Assembly (NCBI GenBank): GCA_934445035.1
Contig: CAKSDI010000001.1
Location: forward strand, 310,001 to 374,000
DNA from: an uncultured Eubacteriales bacterium
GTDB lineage: Bacteria; Bacillota; Clostridia; Oscillospirales; Acutalibacteraceae
Reading direction: 5' to 3'
DNA: 64,000 nucleotides
The translations under genes and the position numbers were made by a program. The first letter of the stretch is position 1; each line of letters opens with the position of its first letter. Below, in pieces: positions 9,219 through 17,612 of this stretch. Below the pieces are notes generated by a model that saw only the letters and a list, made by a program, of their open reading frames with translations, was not told where the DNA came from and did no database searches.

Positions 9219-9274
9219 GTTACAAGCTTGTAACTTATTGTAACAAACTTGTTTCTTTGTGCAATTTGCACAAA
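9219..9274. promoter_or_regulatory. Two palindromic operator-like sites upstream of the 3D-protein promoter
   Basis: A perfect 16-bp palindrome GTTACAAGCTTGTAAC (9219-9234) is followed by a half-like GTAACAAACTTG and then by a 9-bp inverted repeat TTTGTGCAA-T-TTGCACAAA (9256-9274), 19 bp above the -35 box. The regulator is unknown. The rest of the gap 9060-9385 holds nothing else I can name besides the promoter. Confidence 0.6.
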
Positions 9275-9293
9275 ACCACATAGGTTTTTTGCC

Positions 9294-9322
9294 TTGACAT
9301 ATGAAAGAAAAGTCAATATAAT
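9294..9322 (+). promoter_or_regulatory. Consensus promoter of the 3D-domain gene
   Basis: TTGACA (9294-9299), 17-bp spacer, TATAAT (9317-9322): a perfect consensus promoter 63 bp before the start codon. Such a strong promoter with palindromes directly upstream suggests a regulated gene. Confidence 0.88.
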
Positions 9323-9385
9323 GGTTTCTGCCGTCAAAAATCACGGCAAAATTTCGAAATTTCCCTGAAATTTAAGGAGATATAT

Positions 9386-10465
9386 ATGAAGAAACTGATA
9401 AAGCTTGCCCTTAAAAAAACGGGCCGCTTTTTAAGACACCGAATTCCGCTTGCGGTATTGCTTTGCACCGCAACGGTGCTCTGCCTGTCTTTCCTGAACA
9501 GCTCGGTTATGACTTTCAGGATATTCGACGGCGAGCAGACGCTGACTGTCCGTTCCCTTTCGGGCGACGCGCAGGATGTATTAAAGCTTGCAAACTTAAA
9601 ATCCGACAACTATAATCTTATCGCAAAAAGAGTCAGCGGAAAAATCACGAACCTTTCAATAGAATACACTTTCCCTGTATATGTTACAGTCGGACAGAAC
9701 ATCACGGAGGTTTACACTCCTAAAGCCACGGTCGAGGAAATACTCTCGTCTTTAGGAATTACTCCGGGACAGGATGATATTATCGAGCCCTCTTTGCAGA
9801 CTGTTATTGAAGAAACCTGCTATATAGACTATTCAAAAGTAGAGTATATCACAGGCAGTTACACAGAGGATATTCCTTTTAAGACCGAAACCGTTATAGG
9901 AGAAAATGCGGGCTCGGGCGCTAAAACCACGCTTGTAAGCGGTAAAAACGGACTTTCGCAGGTAAATTACACCGCAAAAGTTGTAAACGGCGTGACTGTG
10001 GAAACAATAATAAACTCCACCGTTACCCTTTCAAACCCCGTAAACTGCCGCCAGGTAATAGGCACGACGACAAAGGCTGTCGCCGCGGCGACTTCAAGCA
10101 GCGTATCGTGTATATCCACACTTTCGCCCGCCGCTCCTATCGAGCTTGACGCTAACGGAATTCCTTTAAATTACCTTTCAAAGAAGACCGTTCAGGCTAC
10201 GGCTTACACCTATACAGGCCACAACTGCGCAACAGGCGTAGCTCCTCAGCCGGGATACATAGCGGTAAACCCGAAAGTTATCCCTTACGGAACAAGAATG
10301 TATATAGTATCTTCCGACGGAAGATTTGTTTACGGCTATGCCGTTGCGGCGGATACCGGCGGATTTTCGGTTTCAAAGCCTAACAATGTCGACTTGTTTA
10401 TGGCGACCCGCGCCGCCTGCTCCGCTTTCGGAAGAAGAAATATCGATATCTACTTCTTACCGTGA
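9386..10465 (+). CDS. Secreted G5 and 3D domain cell-wall protein (YabE-like)
   Basis: Membrane-anchored or secreted cell-wall protein of 359 residues. Seen in order: basic N-terminus and hydrophobic segment about 22-42; a ubiquitin-like DUF348 repeat region (about 45-130) with TVGQNITEVYTPKATVEEIL; a G5-type domain (about 150-235); and a C-terminal 3D domain (about 265-359) with three conserved aspartates in AADTGGF and NVDLFM. This is the YabE/Rpf-like layout of proteins thought to remodel peptidoglycan as lytic transglycosylases; activity here is inferred. Start chosen at 9386 after AAGGAGA. Confidence 0.88.
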   Translation: MKKLIKLALKKTGRFLRHRIPLAVLLCTATVLCLSFLNSSVMTFRIFDGEQTLTVRSLSGDAQDVLKLANLKSDNYNLIAKRVSGKITNLSIEYTFPVYVTVGQNITEVYTPKATVEEILSSLGITPGQDDIIEPSLQTVIEETCYIDYSKVEYITGSYTEDIPFKTETVIGENAGSGAKTTLVSGKNGLSQVNYTAKVVNGVTVETIINSTVTLSNPVNCRQVIGTTTKAVAAATSSSVSCISTLSPAAPIELDANGIPLNYLSKKTVQATAYTYTGHNCATGVAPQPGYIAVNPKVIPYGTRMYIVSSDGRFVYGYAVAADTGGFSVSKPNNVDLFMATRAACSAFGRRNIDIYFLP

Positions 10466-10488
10466 TAAAATCAAATAAAATAAAAGTT

Positions 10489-10522
10489 CCCCCGAGTATG
10501 TTTTTACATACTCGGGGGATTT
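10489..10522 (+). terminator. Terminator of the 3D-domain gene
   Basis: CCCCCGAGTATG and CATACTCGGGGG form a perfect 12-bp stem (10489-10518) around TTTTTA, followed by ATTTG. It ends the monocistronic 3D-domain transcript. Confidence 0.85.
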
Positions 10523-10540
10523 GTGTTTGGTTAATTCCTT

Positions 10541-10755
10541 GCCTCCCGGCTTCGAGGGCGCGGGTGTCCGGTGGACACCTCTGCGAAGCAGAAGCGCCGA
10601 CCGAGGCGGCAGCCGAGACGGTGGCACGGCGCAAGCCGTGACGGAAGGAGAGAAAAGCTTTATAGTTTCATAAAAAACTATAAAGCTGACCGTAAAATCT
10701 TCAGTTTTTCTCTCCCTCAGTCACCTGCGGTGACAGCTCCCTCGCAGAGGGAGCC
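10541..10755. repeat. Dispersed palindromic repeat, copy 2 (long form)
   Basis: Starts GCCTCCCGGCTTCGAGGGCG and ends CTCGCAGAGGGAGCC. It contains the GTCCGGTGGACACC hairpin and the CTCTGCGAAGCAGAAGCGCC module shared with copy 5 near 36.9 kb, then GGAGAGAAAAGC, an AT-rich centre and TTTTTCTCTCCCTCAGTC. It lies between the convergent 3D-domain and ireB genes. Confidence 0.82.
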
Positions 10756-10773
10756 AAGGGTTTATGCTTTTTC

Positions 10774-11019
10774 TCAACCTGCGAGATAATACTTAACGAT
10801 AGTCTGCAACAGAAGATCGCGGTCGATCTTTCTTATAAGACTTCGGGCGTTATTATGCGTGGTAATATACGTAGGATCCTCAGACAGGATATATCCCACT
10901 ATCTGATTTATCGGATTGTATCCTTTTTCCTTTAAAGCATTATATACTTCTGTCAAGATCCTGCGGATCTCCTGCTCGGTCTGATCGCCGAGGGAAAAGG
11001 TCATAGTCTGGTCATTCAT
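10774..11019 (-). CDS. ireB: IreB-family regulatory phosphoprotein (UPF0297)
   Basis: Small cytosolic protein of 81 residues, UPF0297/DUF965 family; the enterococcal member IreB is a substrate of the IreK Ser/Thr kinase and influences cephalosporin resistance. Seen: MNDQTMTFSLGDQTE at the start, then the conserved NPINQIVGYILSEDPTYIT and ARSLIRKIDRDLL. The ATG at 11019 is preceded by AGAGAGGTGCTTG. It follows pheT by 54 bp on the same strand and may be read through from it. Confidence 0.92.
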   Translation of the reverse strand: MNDQTMTFSLGDQTEQEIRRILTEVYNALKEKGYNPINQIVGYILSEDPTYITTHNNARSLIRKIDRDLLLQTIVKYYLAG

Positions 11020-11073
11020 AACAAGCACCTCTCTTTTAAATATTTTATACCTCTTTTTAAAAAAGTTCAAGCA

Positions 11074-13464
11074 TTATTTTCTCAAAGTTGCGCCTTTAAG
11101 CTCAAGCTTTGAGATTATTTTTTCTGTAACGCTGTCGATCTCTTCTTCAGATAAGGTCGATTCAGCGCTCCTTAAGAACACGCTGTAAGCGACGCTCTTC
11201 TTGCCCTCGGGTATCTGCGAGCCTGAATAAACATCGAAAAGCTCGGCTTTTTCAAGAAGTCTGCCCGCACCCGAAGCTATCGCCTTATAAAGCTCGCCTA
11301 CGGGAAGATCGATATCGCAGAGCATTGCGAAATCGCGCTCAACTGCGGGGAATTTCGGAAGAGGCTTGTAAACCGTCTTGCGCTTATTTATTTTATAAAG
11401 CTCGTCAAGCTTTATTTCGGCTGTTAAAACGCGCGTTTCAATACCGTACGCCGCGGCAACATCGGGGTGGACTTCGCCTAAGACCGCGATATTATTATTG
11501 TTAGCAAGGCAGTAAGCCTGTCTGCCGGGGTGGAGATACGGCTCGCTTGAGCGGATATACTCTGTGTGAGCTCCGAAAAGCTTCATAATTTCCTCAACGA
11601 TGCCTTTAAGGGTGAAGAAATCCTCGTCTTTACCGTAAATACCTATCGACATTGTACCGAGCTCATCGGGCTGTTCCTTTAAAGGTAGCTCGTGCGCTAT
11701 AAAGCGCTTGCTCAACTCGAAAAATCTGCCCTCGGTTATCTTTCTGTTTATATTGGTGGAAAGAACGGTGAGCATACTTGTTGTAAGCTGAGTTCTCATA
11801 CAGGAATATTCATCGCCGAGAGGATTTAAAAGCTTTATCATATTTCTGCGCGGATCTTCGGCAGAAAGCCTTAAAGTGTCGGCCGCGTTTGACGGAATGA
11901 ACGAATAAGTGGTTATCTCGTATGCTCCGAGAGCGCACATAAGCTTTTTAATCTTATCGTCGTTAATTCTTGACGGAAGCTTTGTGCCCCTTATGATCTC
12001 GCCGCGCATAGGAGTGGAAACGATATGATCGTAACCGTAAATTCTCATAACCTCTTCGGCAAGGTCCGCTCTCGATTCGACATCATCTCTGATAGACGGC
12101 ACGAGAACTTTGAGCTTACCGCTTTCCGCCTCGGTTTTAAGACCGAGACTGTTAAGAATGGAAATTATGGTTTCTTCCTTTATATCTACGCCTAAAAGCG
12201 CGGTGATATCTTTTGCGGTGGTGATAATGGTTCTGTCCTCGGGGAGCGACTCATATCTGTCAAGCGCATTTTCGCAGATATCGCCGGCGTCAAGAGTATA
12301 TATAAGGTTGAGCGCTCTGTTCATAGCGAACTCAACATTCTTTATATCCACTCCGCGCTCGTATCTTCCGCTTGCCTCGGTGCGGATACCGAGCTTTCTG
12401 CCCGTGTGCCTTATATTATCTCTGCGGAATTTTGCGGACTCTAAAAAGAGATTTTTTGTATCGTCTTCTATCTCGCTTTCTTTTCCTCCCATAATTCCCG
12501 CAAGGCAGGAGGGCTTTTCGCCGTCTGCAATAACGAGCATATCTTCGCTTAAATTATAATCCTTGCCGTCAAGAGTGGTTATCTTTTCGCCCTTGTTTGC
12601 CGTGCGGACGATTATTCGGCGGTCGGAAAGGTCGTCATAATTAAACGCGTGCATCGGCTGACCGGTTTCAAGCATTACAAAGTTCGTGATATCGACGATA
12701 TTGTTTATCGGGCGCATTCCCGAAGCCGAAATTGCCTTTTGCATCCATTCGGGCGACGGCTTAATTCTTAAATTCCTTACAACTCTTCCGATATACCTCG
12801 GGCAGAGGTCATAATTTTTAACCTCGACATCGATATAATCGGATGTTTTTTCGCTTATGGTTTTGTAGTCGGTAGCAGGAGCGCGGAACTCTGTGCCGAG
12901 CACAACCGCAATTTCCTTAGCTACGCCGATAAAGCAGTTGCAGTCGGGTCGGTTGGCGGTGATCTTAAAGTCTATTATATAATCGTCAAGACCTAATACC
13001 TCGCGCATATCCGTACCCGGAACTACATCGGGCTTCAAAATGAGAATTCCGTAAACTCCGGCGCCCTCATAGTCCTCCTCGGTAAGGCAAAGCTCTTCGC
13101 CGGAGCAGAGCATTCCGTTTGACTCCGCTCCTCTTAATTTGCCTGCCTTTATATGCTGTCCGTTCGGCAGATAACTGTCGTCAAGAGCGGCGGGAACGAT
13201 ATCGCCCTCATTTATATTCTGTGCGCCTGTGACTATCTGCACGGGATCGCCCTTGCCGATATCCATTTGGCAAATCTGCAGATGATCGCTGTTTTCGTGG
13301 GGCTTTATCTCGGTTATTTTAGCCGCGACGACATTTTTGATATTCTCGCCCTGCTTTTCAATGCTTTCCACCTCAAAGCCTGCCATAATCATTTTATCGC
13401 ACAGCTCTTTAACCGGAACATTTATATCTACATAATATTCAAGTGCTTTAAGAGATATTTTCAT
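11074..13464 (-). CDS. pheT: Phenylalanine-tRNA ligase beta subunit
   Basis: Large subunit of the tetrameric PheRS. 796 residues, normal length. Seen: N-terminal tRNA-binding (EMAP-like) domain about 40-150 (VVAAKITEIKPHENSD), B3/B4 editing domain about 210-380, B5 domain about 400-470, catalytic-like core, and C-terminal anticodon-binding FDX-ACB domain from about 705 (KFPAVERDFAMLCD). The start at 13464 follows AAGGAGGGG. Lies 17 bp after pheS under the same T-box. Confidence 0.97.
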   Translation of the reverse strand: MKISLKALEYYVDINVPVKELCDKMIMAGFEVESIEKQGENIKNVVAAKITEIKPHENSDHLQICQMDIGKGDPVQIVTGAQNINEGDIVPAALDDSYLPNGQHIKAGKLRGAESNGMLCSGEELCLTEEDYEGAGVYGILILKPDVVPGTDMREVLGLDDYIIDFKITANRPDCNCFIGVAKEIAVVLGTEFRAPATDYKTISEKTSDYIDVEVKNYDLCPRYIGRVVRNLRIKPSPEWMQKAISASGMRPINNIVDITNFVMLETGQPMHAFNYDDLSDRRIIVRTANKGEKITTLDGKDYNLSEDMLVIADGEKPSCLAGIMGGKESEIEDDTKNLFLESAKFRRDNIRHTGRKLGIRTEASGRYERGVDIKNVEFAMNRALNLIYTLDAGDICENALDRYESLPEDRTIITTAKDITALLGVDIKEETIISILNSLGLKTEAESGKLKVLVPSIRDDVESRADLAEEVMRIYGYDHIVSTPMRGEIIRGTKLPSRINDDKIKKLMCALGAYEITTYSFIPSNAADTLRLSAEDPRRNMIKLLNPLGDEYSCMRTQLTTSMLTVLSTNINRKITEGRFFELSKRFIAHELPLKEQPDELGTMSIGIYGKDEDFFTLKGIVEEIMKLFGAHTEYIRSSEPYLHPGRQAYCLANNNNIAVLGEVHPDVAAAYGIETRVLTAEIKLDELYKINKRKTVYKPLPKFPAVERDFAMLCDIDLPVGELYKAIASGAGRLLEKAELFDVYSGSQIPEGKKSVAYSVFLRSAESTLSEEEIDSVTEKIISKLELKGATLRK

Positions 13465-13481
13465 AATTTTCCCCTCCTTAA

Positions 13482-14501
13482 TTAAAACTGCTCAAGAAAA
13501 CGCTTATCGTTTTCAAAAAGGAGCCTGATATCGCTGATCTTATATCTTGTTGTAGTAATTCTGTCAAGACCTATGCCGAAAGCAAATCCGGAATAAACCT
13601 CCGGGTCGATCCCGCAGCTTCTCAGCACATTCGGGTGGACCATACCGGCGCCGAGAATTTCTATCCAGCCGCTGCCTTTGCAGACTCTGCAGCCTTTTCC
13701 TCCGCATTCGGAACAGGTGACATCAACCTCTACCGACGGCTCTGTAAACGGGAAAAACGACGGGCGGAATTTAACCTTTGTTTCAGGTCCGTAAATCTCG
13801 TGGGCAAACTGCTCTAAAACTCCTTTAAGGTCGCACATAGTTACTCCCTTATCCACTACAAGTCCCTCAATCTGGTGGAATACGGGGGAATGAGTTGCGT
13901 CAACCTCATCCGCTCTGAAAACTCTTCCGGGGCAGATAATTCTGATAGGAGGCTTTCTTTGCTCCATAGTTCTTATCTGCGCCGCGGAGGTCTGCGTTCT
14001 TAAAAGAAGATTTTCACCTAAATAAAAGGTATCCTGCATATCTCTTGCAGGGTGGTCCGCAGGCACATTTAAGCACTCGAAATTATAATGGTCGGTTTCC
14101 ACTTCAGGGCCGTCAAGCACATCAAATCCCATTGAGCGGAAAATATCTATCATATCCTCAAGCACGGTGTTAAGAGGATGAAGCTTGCCCGGCTTATGCA
14201 CCTTTGCGGGCATGGATATATCCACCGTTTCAGCTTTTAATTTCATTTCGACCGCTTTGCTTTTAAGCTCTGCTTTCTTTTCTCCTATAAGAGATTCAAG
14301 CTTTTGCTTTGCCTCGTTTACAAGCTGACCGACTACCGGTCTTTCTTCAGCGGAAAGAGAGCCCATTTGCTTTAAAAGCGCAGTAAGCTCGCCTTTTTTG
14401 CCGAGGTATTTTACTCTTAATTCTTCTATGGCCTGCTCGCTGTCGCAAGCTTCAAGAGCAGCTTTGGCTTTGCTTCTTAAGACTTCGATTTTTTCTTTCA
14501 T
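13482..14501 (-). CDS. pheS: Phenylalanine-tRNA ligase alpha subunit
   Basis: Catalytic subunit of PheRS, class II, 339 residues. Seen: N-terminal coiled coil about 1-85; motif 2 region around GRVFRADEVDATHSPVFHQIEG; TEPSVEVDV; and motif 3 GFAFGIGLDRI near the C-terminus. A Cys cluster CSECGGKGCRVC is present as in many Firmicutes. I start at the ATG at 14501 after GGAGGGATAAA; the longer frame extends into the T-box terminator. Confidence 0.97.
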   Translation of the reverse strand: MKEKIEVLRSKAKAALEACDSEQAIEELRVKYLGKKGELTALLKQMGSLSAEERPVVGQLVNEAKQKLESLIGEKKAELKSKAVEMKLKAETVDISMPAKVHKPGKLHPLNTVLEDMIDIFRSMGFDVLDGPEVETDHYNFECLNVPADHPARDMQDTFYLGENLLLRTQTSAAQIRTMEQRKPPIRIICPGRVFRADEVDATHSPVFHQIEGLVVDKGVTMCDLKGVLEQFAHEIYGPETKVKFRPSFFPFTEPSVEVDVTCSECGGKGCRVCKGSGWIEILGAGMVHPNVLRSCGIDPEVYSGFAFGIGLDRITTTRYKISDIRLLFENDKRFLEQF

Positions 14502-14524
14502 TTTTATCCCTCCGAATTTTAAAA

Positions 14525-14825
14525 AAGAGTAACAAAAAAAGACTTGCATCCTTGAAATCAGGGACGAAGTCTTTAAAATCAGCACTCCGCGGTACCACCC
14601 GCATTTTCCGAATTGATCGGAACACTTAAATTTAAAAGCCTGTAACGGAGCCTTAACCCGGCGGCGCCTACGGCACTTTTTAATAAAAAAGCTTCAGCGC
14701 CGCTGCTCAAAAGCGAACTTCGGCAAATTCCTGACTTAAAAGCGCTTTCAGCCGGCGGCGCTTTCTCTCTTTAAAGCGGATATAAGCTTACTTTTCTTTA
14801 TCACAGCATTTAATCTAATCTATAG
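14525..14825 (-). promoter_or_regulatory. T-box leader of pheST (tRNA-Phe responsive)
   Basis: On the minus strand a long leader ends in the T-box sequence GGGTGGTACCGCGG (14587-14600) and a terminator with stem AAGACTT...AAGTCTT (about 14535-14575) followed by a run of T. The candidate specifier is UUC in GAAG-UUC-G. The TGGT of the T-box fits A73 of tRNA-Phe. Uncharged tRNA-Phe should stabilise the antiterminator. Confidence 0.92.
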
Positions 14826-14829
14826 AGTT

Positions 14830-14857
14830 ATTATAACATTTCATAAATAATTTTCAA
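14830..14857 (-). promoter_or_regulatory. Promoter of the pheST T-box transcript
   Basis: Minus strand TTGAAA (14852-14857), 16-bp spacer, TATAAT (14830-14835). Confidence 0.75.
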
Positions 14858-14875
14858 GTGTTTTTTTAAAATGAA

Positions 14876-14903
14876 TTGAAAAAGCGGTGAAAAGTGGTAT
14901 AAT
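14876..14903 (+). promoter_or_regulatory. Promoter of the HAD-GNAT gene
   Basis: TTGAAA (14876-14881), 16-bp spacer, TATAAT (14898-14903). The -10 box lies downstream of the first in-frame Met at 14887, which argues for the later start at 14938. Confidence 0.72.
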
Positions 14904-14937
14904 GAAAAAAGAATTTTTAAGATTTCGGCGGAGAATT

Positions 14938-16083
14938 ATGGGAAAATACAAGCTTTTGATTTTTGATATGGACGGGACTATTCTCGACACCTTAAAGGAT
15001 CTGACAATAAGCACGAACTATGCTCTTAAAAAAAGCGGACTAAATGAGCGCACGCAGTCGGAGGTCCGCTCGTTTGTCGGGAACGGTATAAAAAAGCTGA
15101 TCGAAAGAGCGGTCCCTGAAAATACAGATGAAGAAACTTCAAAAAAGGTCTTTTCGGACTTTAACGAATATTATAAAGATCACTGCTATGATTTTACAAA
15201 AAGCTACGACGGAATAGAAGAGCTTTTAAAAAAGCTTAAACAAGAGGGATATAAAACCGCTGTTTTATCAAACAAGGCGGATTATGCGGTAAAAGAGCTT
15301 TCGGATAAATTTTTCGGAGGACTTTTTGATTACTCGGCGGGAGTAAAAGAGAATATGAAAACGAAGCCCTCGCCCGACGGGGTTATCGAAATAATGAAAA
15401 ATTTCGGTATTCCCAAAGAAAGCACGCTTTATATCGGCGACAGCGAGGTGGATATCCTCACGGCGAAAAACGCGGGGGTAGACTGCATATCAGTAGACTG
15501 GGGCTTTAAAAGCAGAAAATTTTTAGAGGAAAACGGAGCTAAAATAATCGTGTCTACAGCAGATGAGCTTTATGAAAAAATAACGGAGCAAAAAATAATT
15601 ATCCGTGAATTTAAGAGCGAAGATATTCCGGTTATGACCGATATTTGGAACGAAGTGGTGGAAGCGAAAAACGCGTTTCCGCAGACGGACTGCTTAACAG
15701 AAAGCTCCGCGATTTCGTTTTTCTCGCAGCAGACCAAAACAAAAGTAGCCTTAAACGAAGAAACAGGCGAAATTAAAGGCCTTTATATTCTTCATCCTAA
15801 TAATATCGGTAGGTGCGGACATATTGCGAACGCGTCGTTTGCGGTATCTAAAAATTCAAGAGGTCAGCACATAGGCGAAAAGCTGGTTAAAGACTGCTTA
15901 AATACCGCAAAAGAACAGGGATTTGAAATTCTGCAGTTTAATGCGGTGGTGGAAACCAATTTTGCCGCGCGCAGGCTTTACGAGCGGCTCGGATTTAAAC
16001 AGCTTGGTACCATTCCGCGCGGATTTAAGGTGAGCGACCGTGAATATGAAAACATTTGCCTTTACTATAAAACACTCATTTAA
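14938..16083 (+). CDS. HAD-family phosphatase fused to GNAT acetyltransferase
   Basis: Two-domain cytosolic enzyme, 381 residues. Residues 1 to about 215 are a phosphoglycolate-phosphatase-like HAD hydrolase with motif I FDMDGTILDT, motif II VLSNKAD, the conserved Lys in TKPSPD, and motif IV YIGDSEVDILTAKNAG. From about 220 the chain is a GNAT N-acetyltransferase with acetyl-CoA loop KNSRGQHIGEKLV and NFAARRLYERLGF. No stop or frameshift lies between them, so the fusion looks genuine. The ATG at 14938 follows GGCGGAGA. Substrates of either domain are unknown. A lipoprotein gene follows 13 bp downstream. Confidence 0.87.
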   Translation: MGKYKLLIFDMDGTILDTLKDLTISTNYALKKSGLNERTQSEVRSFVGNGIKKLIERAVPENTDEETSKKVFSDFNEYYKDHCYDFTKSYDGIEELLKKLKQEGYKTAVLSNKADYAVKELSDKFFGGLFDYSAGVKENMKTKPSPDGVIEIMKNFGIPKESTLYIGDSEVDILTAKNAGVDCISVDWGFKSRKFLEENGAKIIVSTADELYEKITEQKIIIREFKSEDIPVMTDIWNEVVEAKNAFPQTDCLTESSAISFFSQQTKTKVALNEETGEIKGLYILHPNNIGRCGHIANASFAVSKNSRGQHIGEKLVKDCLNTAKEQGFEILQFNAVVETNFAARRLYERLGFKQLGTIPRGFKVSDREYENICLYYKTLI

Positions 16084-16096
16084 ACGGAGATAATTT

Positions 16097-16936
16097 ATGA
16101 AAATTTTAAAATCCTCATTATGCCTGATATTTGTTTTAGCGGTTCTTTGCGGCTGCGGAACAAAAGCAAAAAAAGAAACCGTGTCAGATCCGAAAACGCT
16201 CGAAGAGGCGGCAAAATCCCGCTCGCAGTCGTCTGTCATAACGCTTAAAGGCGCCGACAGTATCGACGGGGAGACCGTGTTTTCCAACGCGGCTTACTTT
16301 TCCGCAGGAAAGCTTTATTACTACTCGTTTACTTCCGCCGTTGACGGTGAAAATAACGCAAAAGCGCTCTGCGATGTAACATTAGGAGGCGGCGAAAAGG
16401 CGGTCGCCGTGGATAATTATTACGGCACCGATTGCTCCGTTATGGTAACGGGCGGAAATTGGTACTTTATCCAGCAGTCGGCTGAAACCGACGGTCAGTA
16501 CGATATTATGCGCACGCCTTATAAGAATGTTATTCAGGATATTTTAGGCAGCGATTTTACTTCTCTTGCCGCAGATCTAGCTCTTATAAACGGCGAGCTT
16601 TACCGCGCTTATTACGATATGAGCGGCAACACGGAAAAATACAAGGTGGATATTTCGGCGCTCGGAGGCGAAAATATCTTAGCCCTTTATCACGGGCTCG
16701 ACTCTTACGGCGATACGGCGATTATCAAAACCGACAAAGCCTTTTATCTTATAAGCGAAAAAGCGTCTGCCGACGCCGCGAATACCGCCGAGAGCGAGAG
16801 GGTAAACCGCATTACCAAAATCGATACTCTTACGGAATTTTATGACGATGTGCTTAATATAGCCCCCGGTTATGTTATCACAAAAGATAAAAAAGCAATC
16901 CTTTTAAAAGGACTGCTTGACGATAAGAATTATTAA
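16097..16936 (+). CDS. Predicted lipoprotein of unknown function
   Basis: 279 residues with a clear lipoprotein signal: basic start, hydrophobic core and lipobox LCGC near residue 20. The mature part is acidic, rich in Tyr/Asp/Gly with alternating strand-like segments, and may be a beta-propeller-type fold, but I recognise no named family. It is probably co-transcribed with the HAD-GNAT gene 13 bp upstream. The ribosome site is ACGGAGATAATTT. Confidence 0.75.
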   Translation: MKILKSSLCLIFVLAVLCGCGTKAKKETVSDPKTLEEAAKSRSQSSVITLKGADSIDGETVFSNAAYFSAGKLYYYSFTSAVDGENNAKALCDVTLGGGEKAVAVDNYYGTDCSVMVTGGNWYFIQQSAETDGQYDIMRTPYKNVIQDILGSDFTSLAADLALINGELYRAYYDMSGNTEKYKVDISALGGENILALYHGLDSYGDTAIIKTDKAFYLISEKASADAANTAESERVNRITKIDTLTEFYDDVLNIAPGYVITKDKKAILLKGLLDDKNY

Positions 16937-16944
16937 TATACTTA

Positions 16945-17076
16945 GGCTCCCTCTGTCGAGGGAGGTGGCAAAACGATAGTTTTGACGGAGGGAGAGTAAA
17001 GCTTAAACTTAAGAATAAACTATAAAATTGTCAGCAAAATCTTCAGTCTTTCTCTCCCTCGGTCGCAGAGGGAGCC
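16945..17076. repeat. Dispersed palindromic repeat, copy 3
   Basis: 132 bp from GGCTCCCTCTGTCGAGGGAG to GCAGAGGGAGCC. It has the GTGGCAAAACGATAGTTTTGAC block, then GGAGGGAGAGTAAAGC, an AT-rich centre and CTCTCCCTCGGTC. It fills the gap between the convergent lipoprotein and bioY genes and is the clearest minimal copy with complementary ends. Confidence 0.85.
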
Positions 17077-17081
17077 GATTT

Positions 17082-17612
17082 TTATTTCTTTATAATGATT
17101 TTTCTTAATTTAAGCGCAATCAAATACGCTAAAAATACCGAAACGGCGTCCTTTAACAAAAACGGCAGACTTATCGATAAAAACGAAGAAACGAGCGGAG
17201 TGTGGGTAACGAGCGAGAACTGCACCACTCCGAAAAGATGGCAGAGGATAAGGCCTATAACGCTTAAAAGAGCGGCAATAGGTCTTGATTTTTTTACAGC
17301 TATTCCGCAAAGAAGAGCGAGCAGGATAAATCCGAAAATAAAGCCGCCGCTCGGCCCTGCAAGAACTCCCACTCCCGATCTGAATGACGAAAATACAGGC
17401 ACTCCCACTGCTCCGAGAGCAATATAAACAAGTACGCTTATAACCCCCAAAAAGCCCGAAAGGCAGTATCCGCAAAGCGCCGCGGCAAAGGTCTGCAAAG
17501 TGAGGCTCACTCCGAAAGGCAAAGGGAAAGCCACCTGCGAGAGCGCTGCCAAAAGCGCGGTAAACACTGCTGTGAGCGCTATATCTTTTATACTTAATTT
17601 TATTTTTTTCAT
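17082..17612 (-). CDS. bioY: Biotin transporter BioY
   Basis: S component of an ECF-type biotin importer, 176 residues with about six membrane segments. Seen: family motifs QTFAAALCGYCLSG, VGVPVFSSFRSGVGVLAGPSGGF and a C-terminal basic tail. Starts at 17612 with an ATGA overlap on the birA stop, so the two genes are translationally coupled. No biotin synthesis genes are in the window, consistent with reliance on uptake. The energising EcfAAT module must lie elsewhere. Confidence 0.95.
   Translation of the reverse strand: MKKIKLSIKDIALTAVFTALLAALSQVAFPLPFGVSLTLQTFAAALCGYCLSGFLGVISVLVYIALGAVGVPVFSSFRSGVGVLAGPSGGFIFGFILLALLCGIAVKKSRPIAALLSVIGLILCHLFGVVQFSLVTHTPLVSSFLSISLPFLLKDAVSVFLAYLIALKLRKIIIKK

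Noticed and set aside
9256..9274. Rex operator
   Set aside because: TTGTGCAATTTGCACAA has odd symmetry and GC in the half-sites, unlike the TTGTTAA/TTGTGAA Rex consensus; kept only as an unnamed operator.
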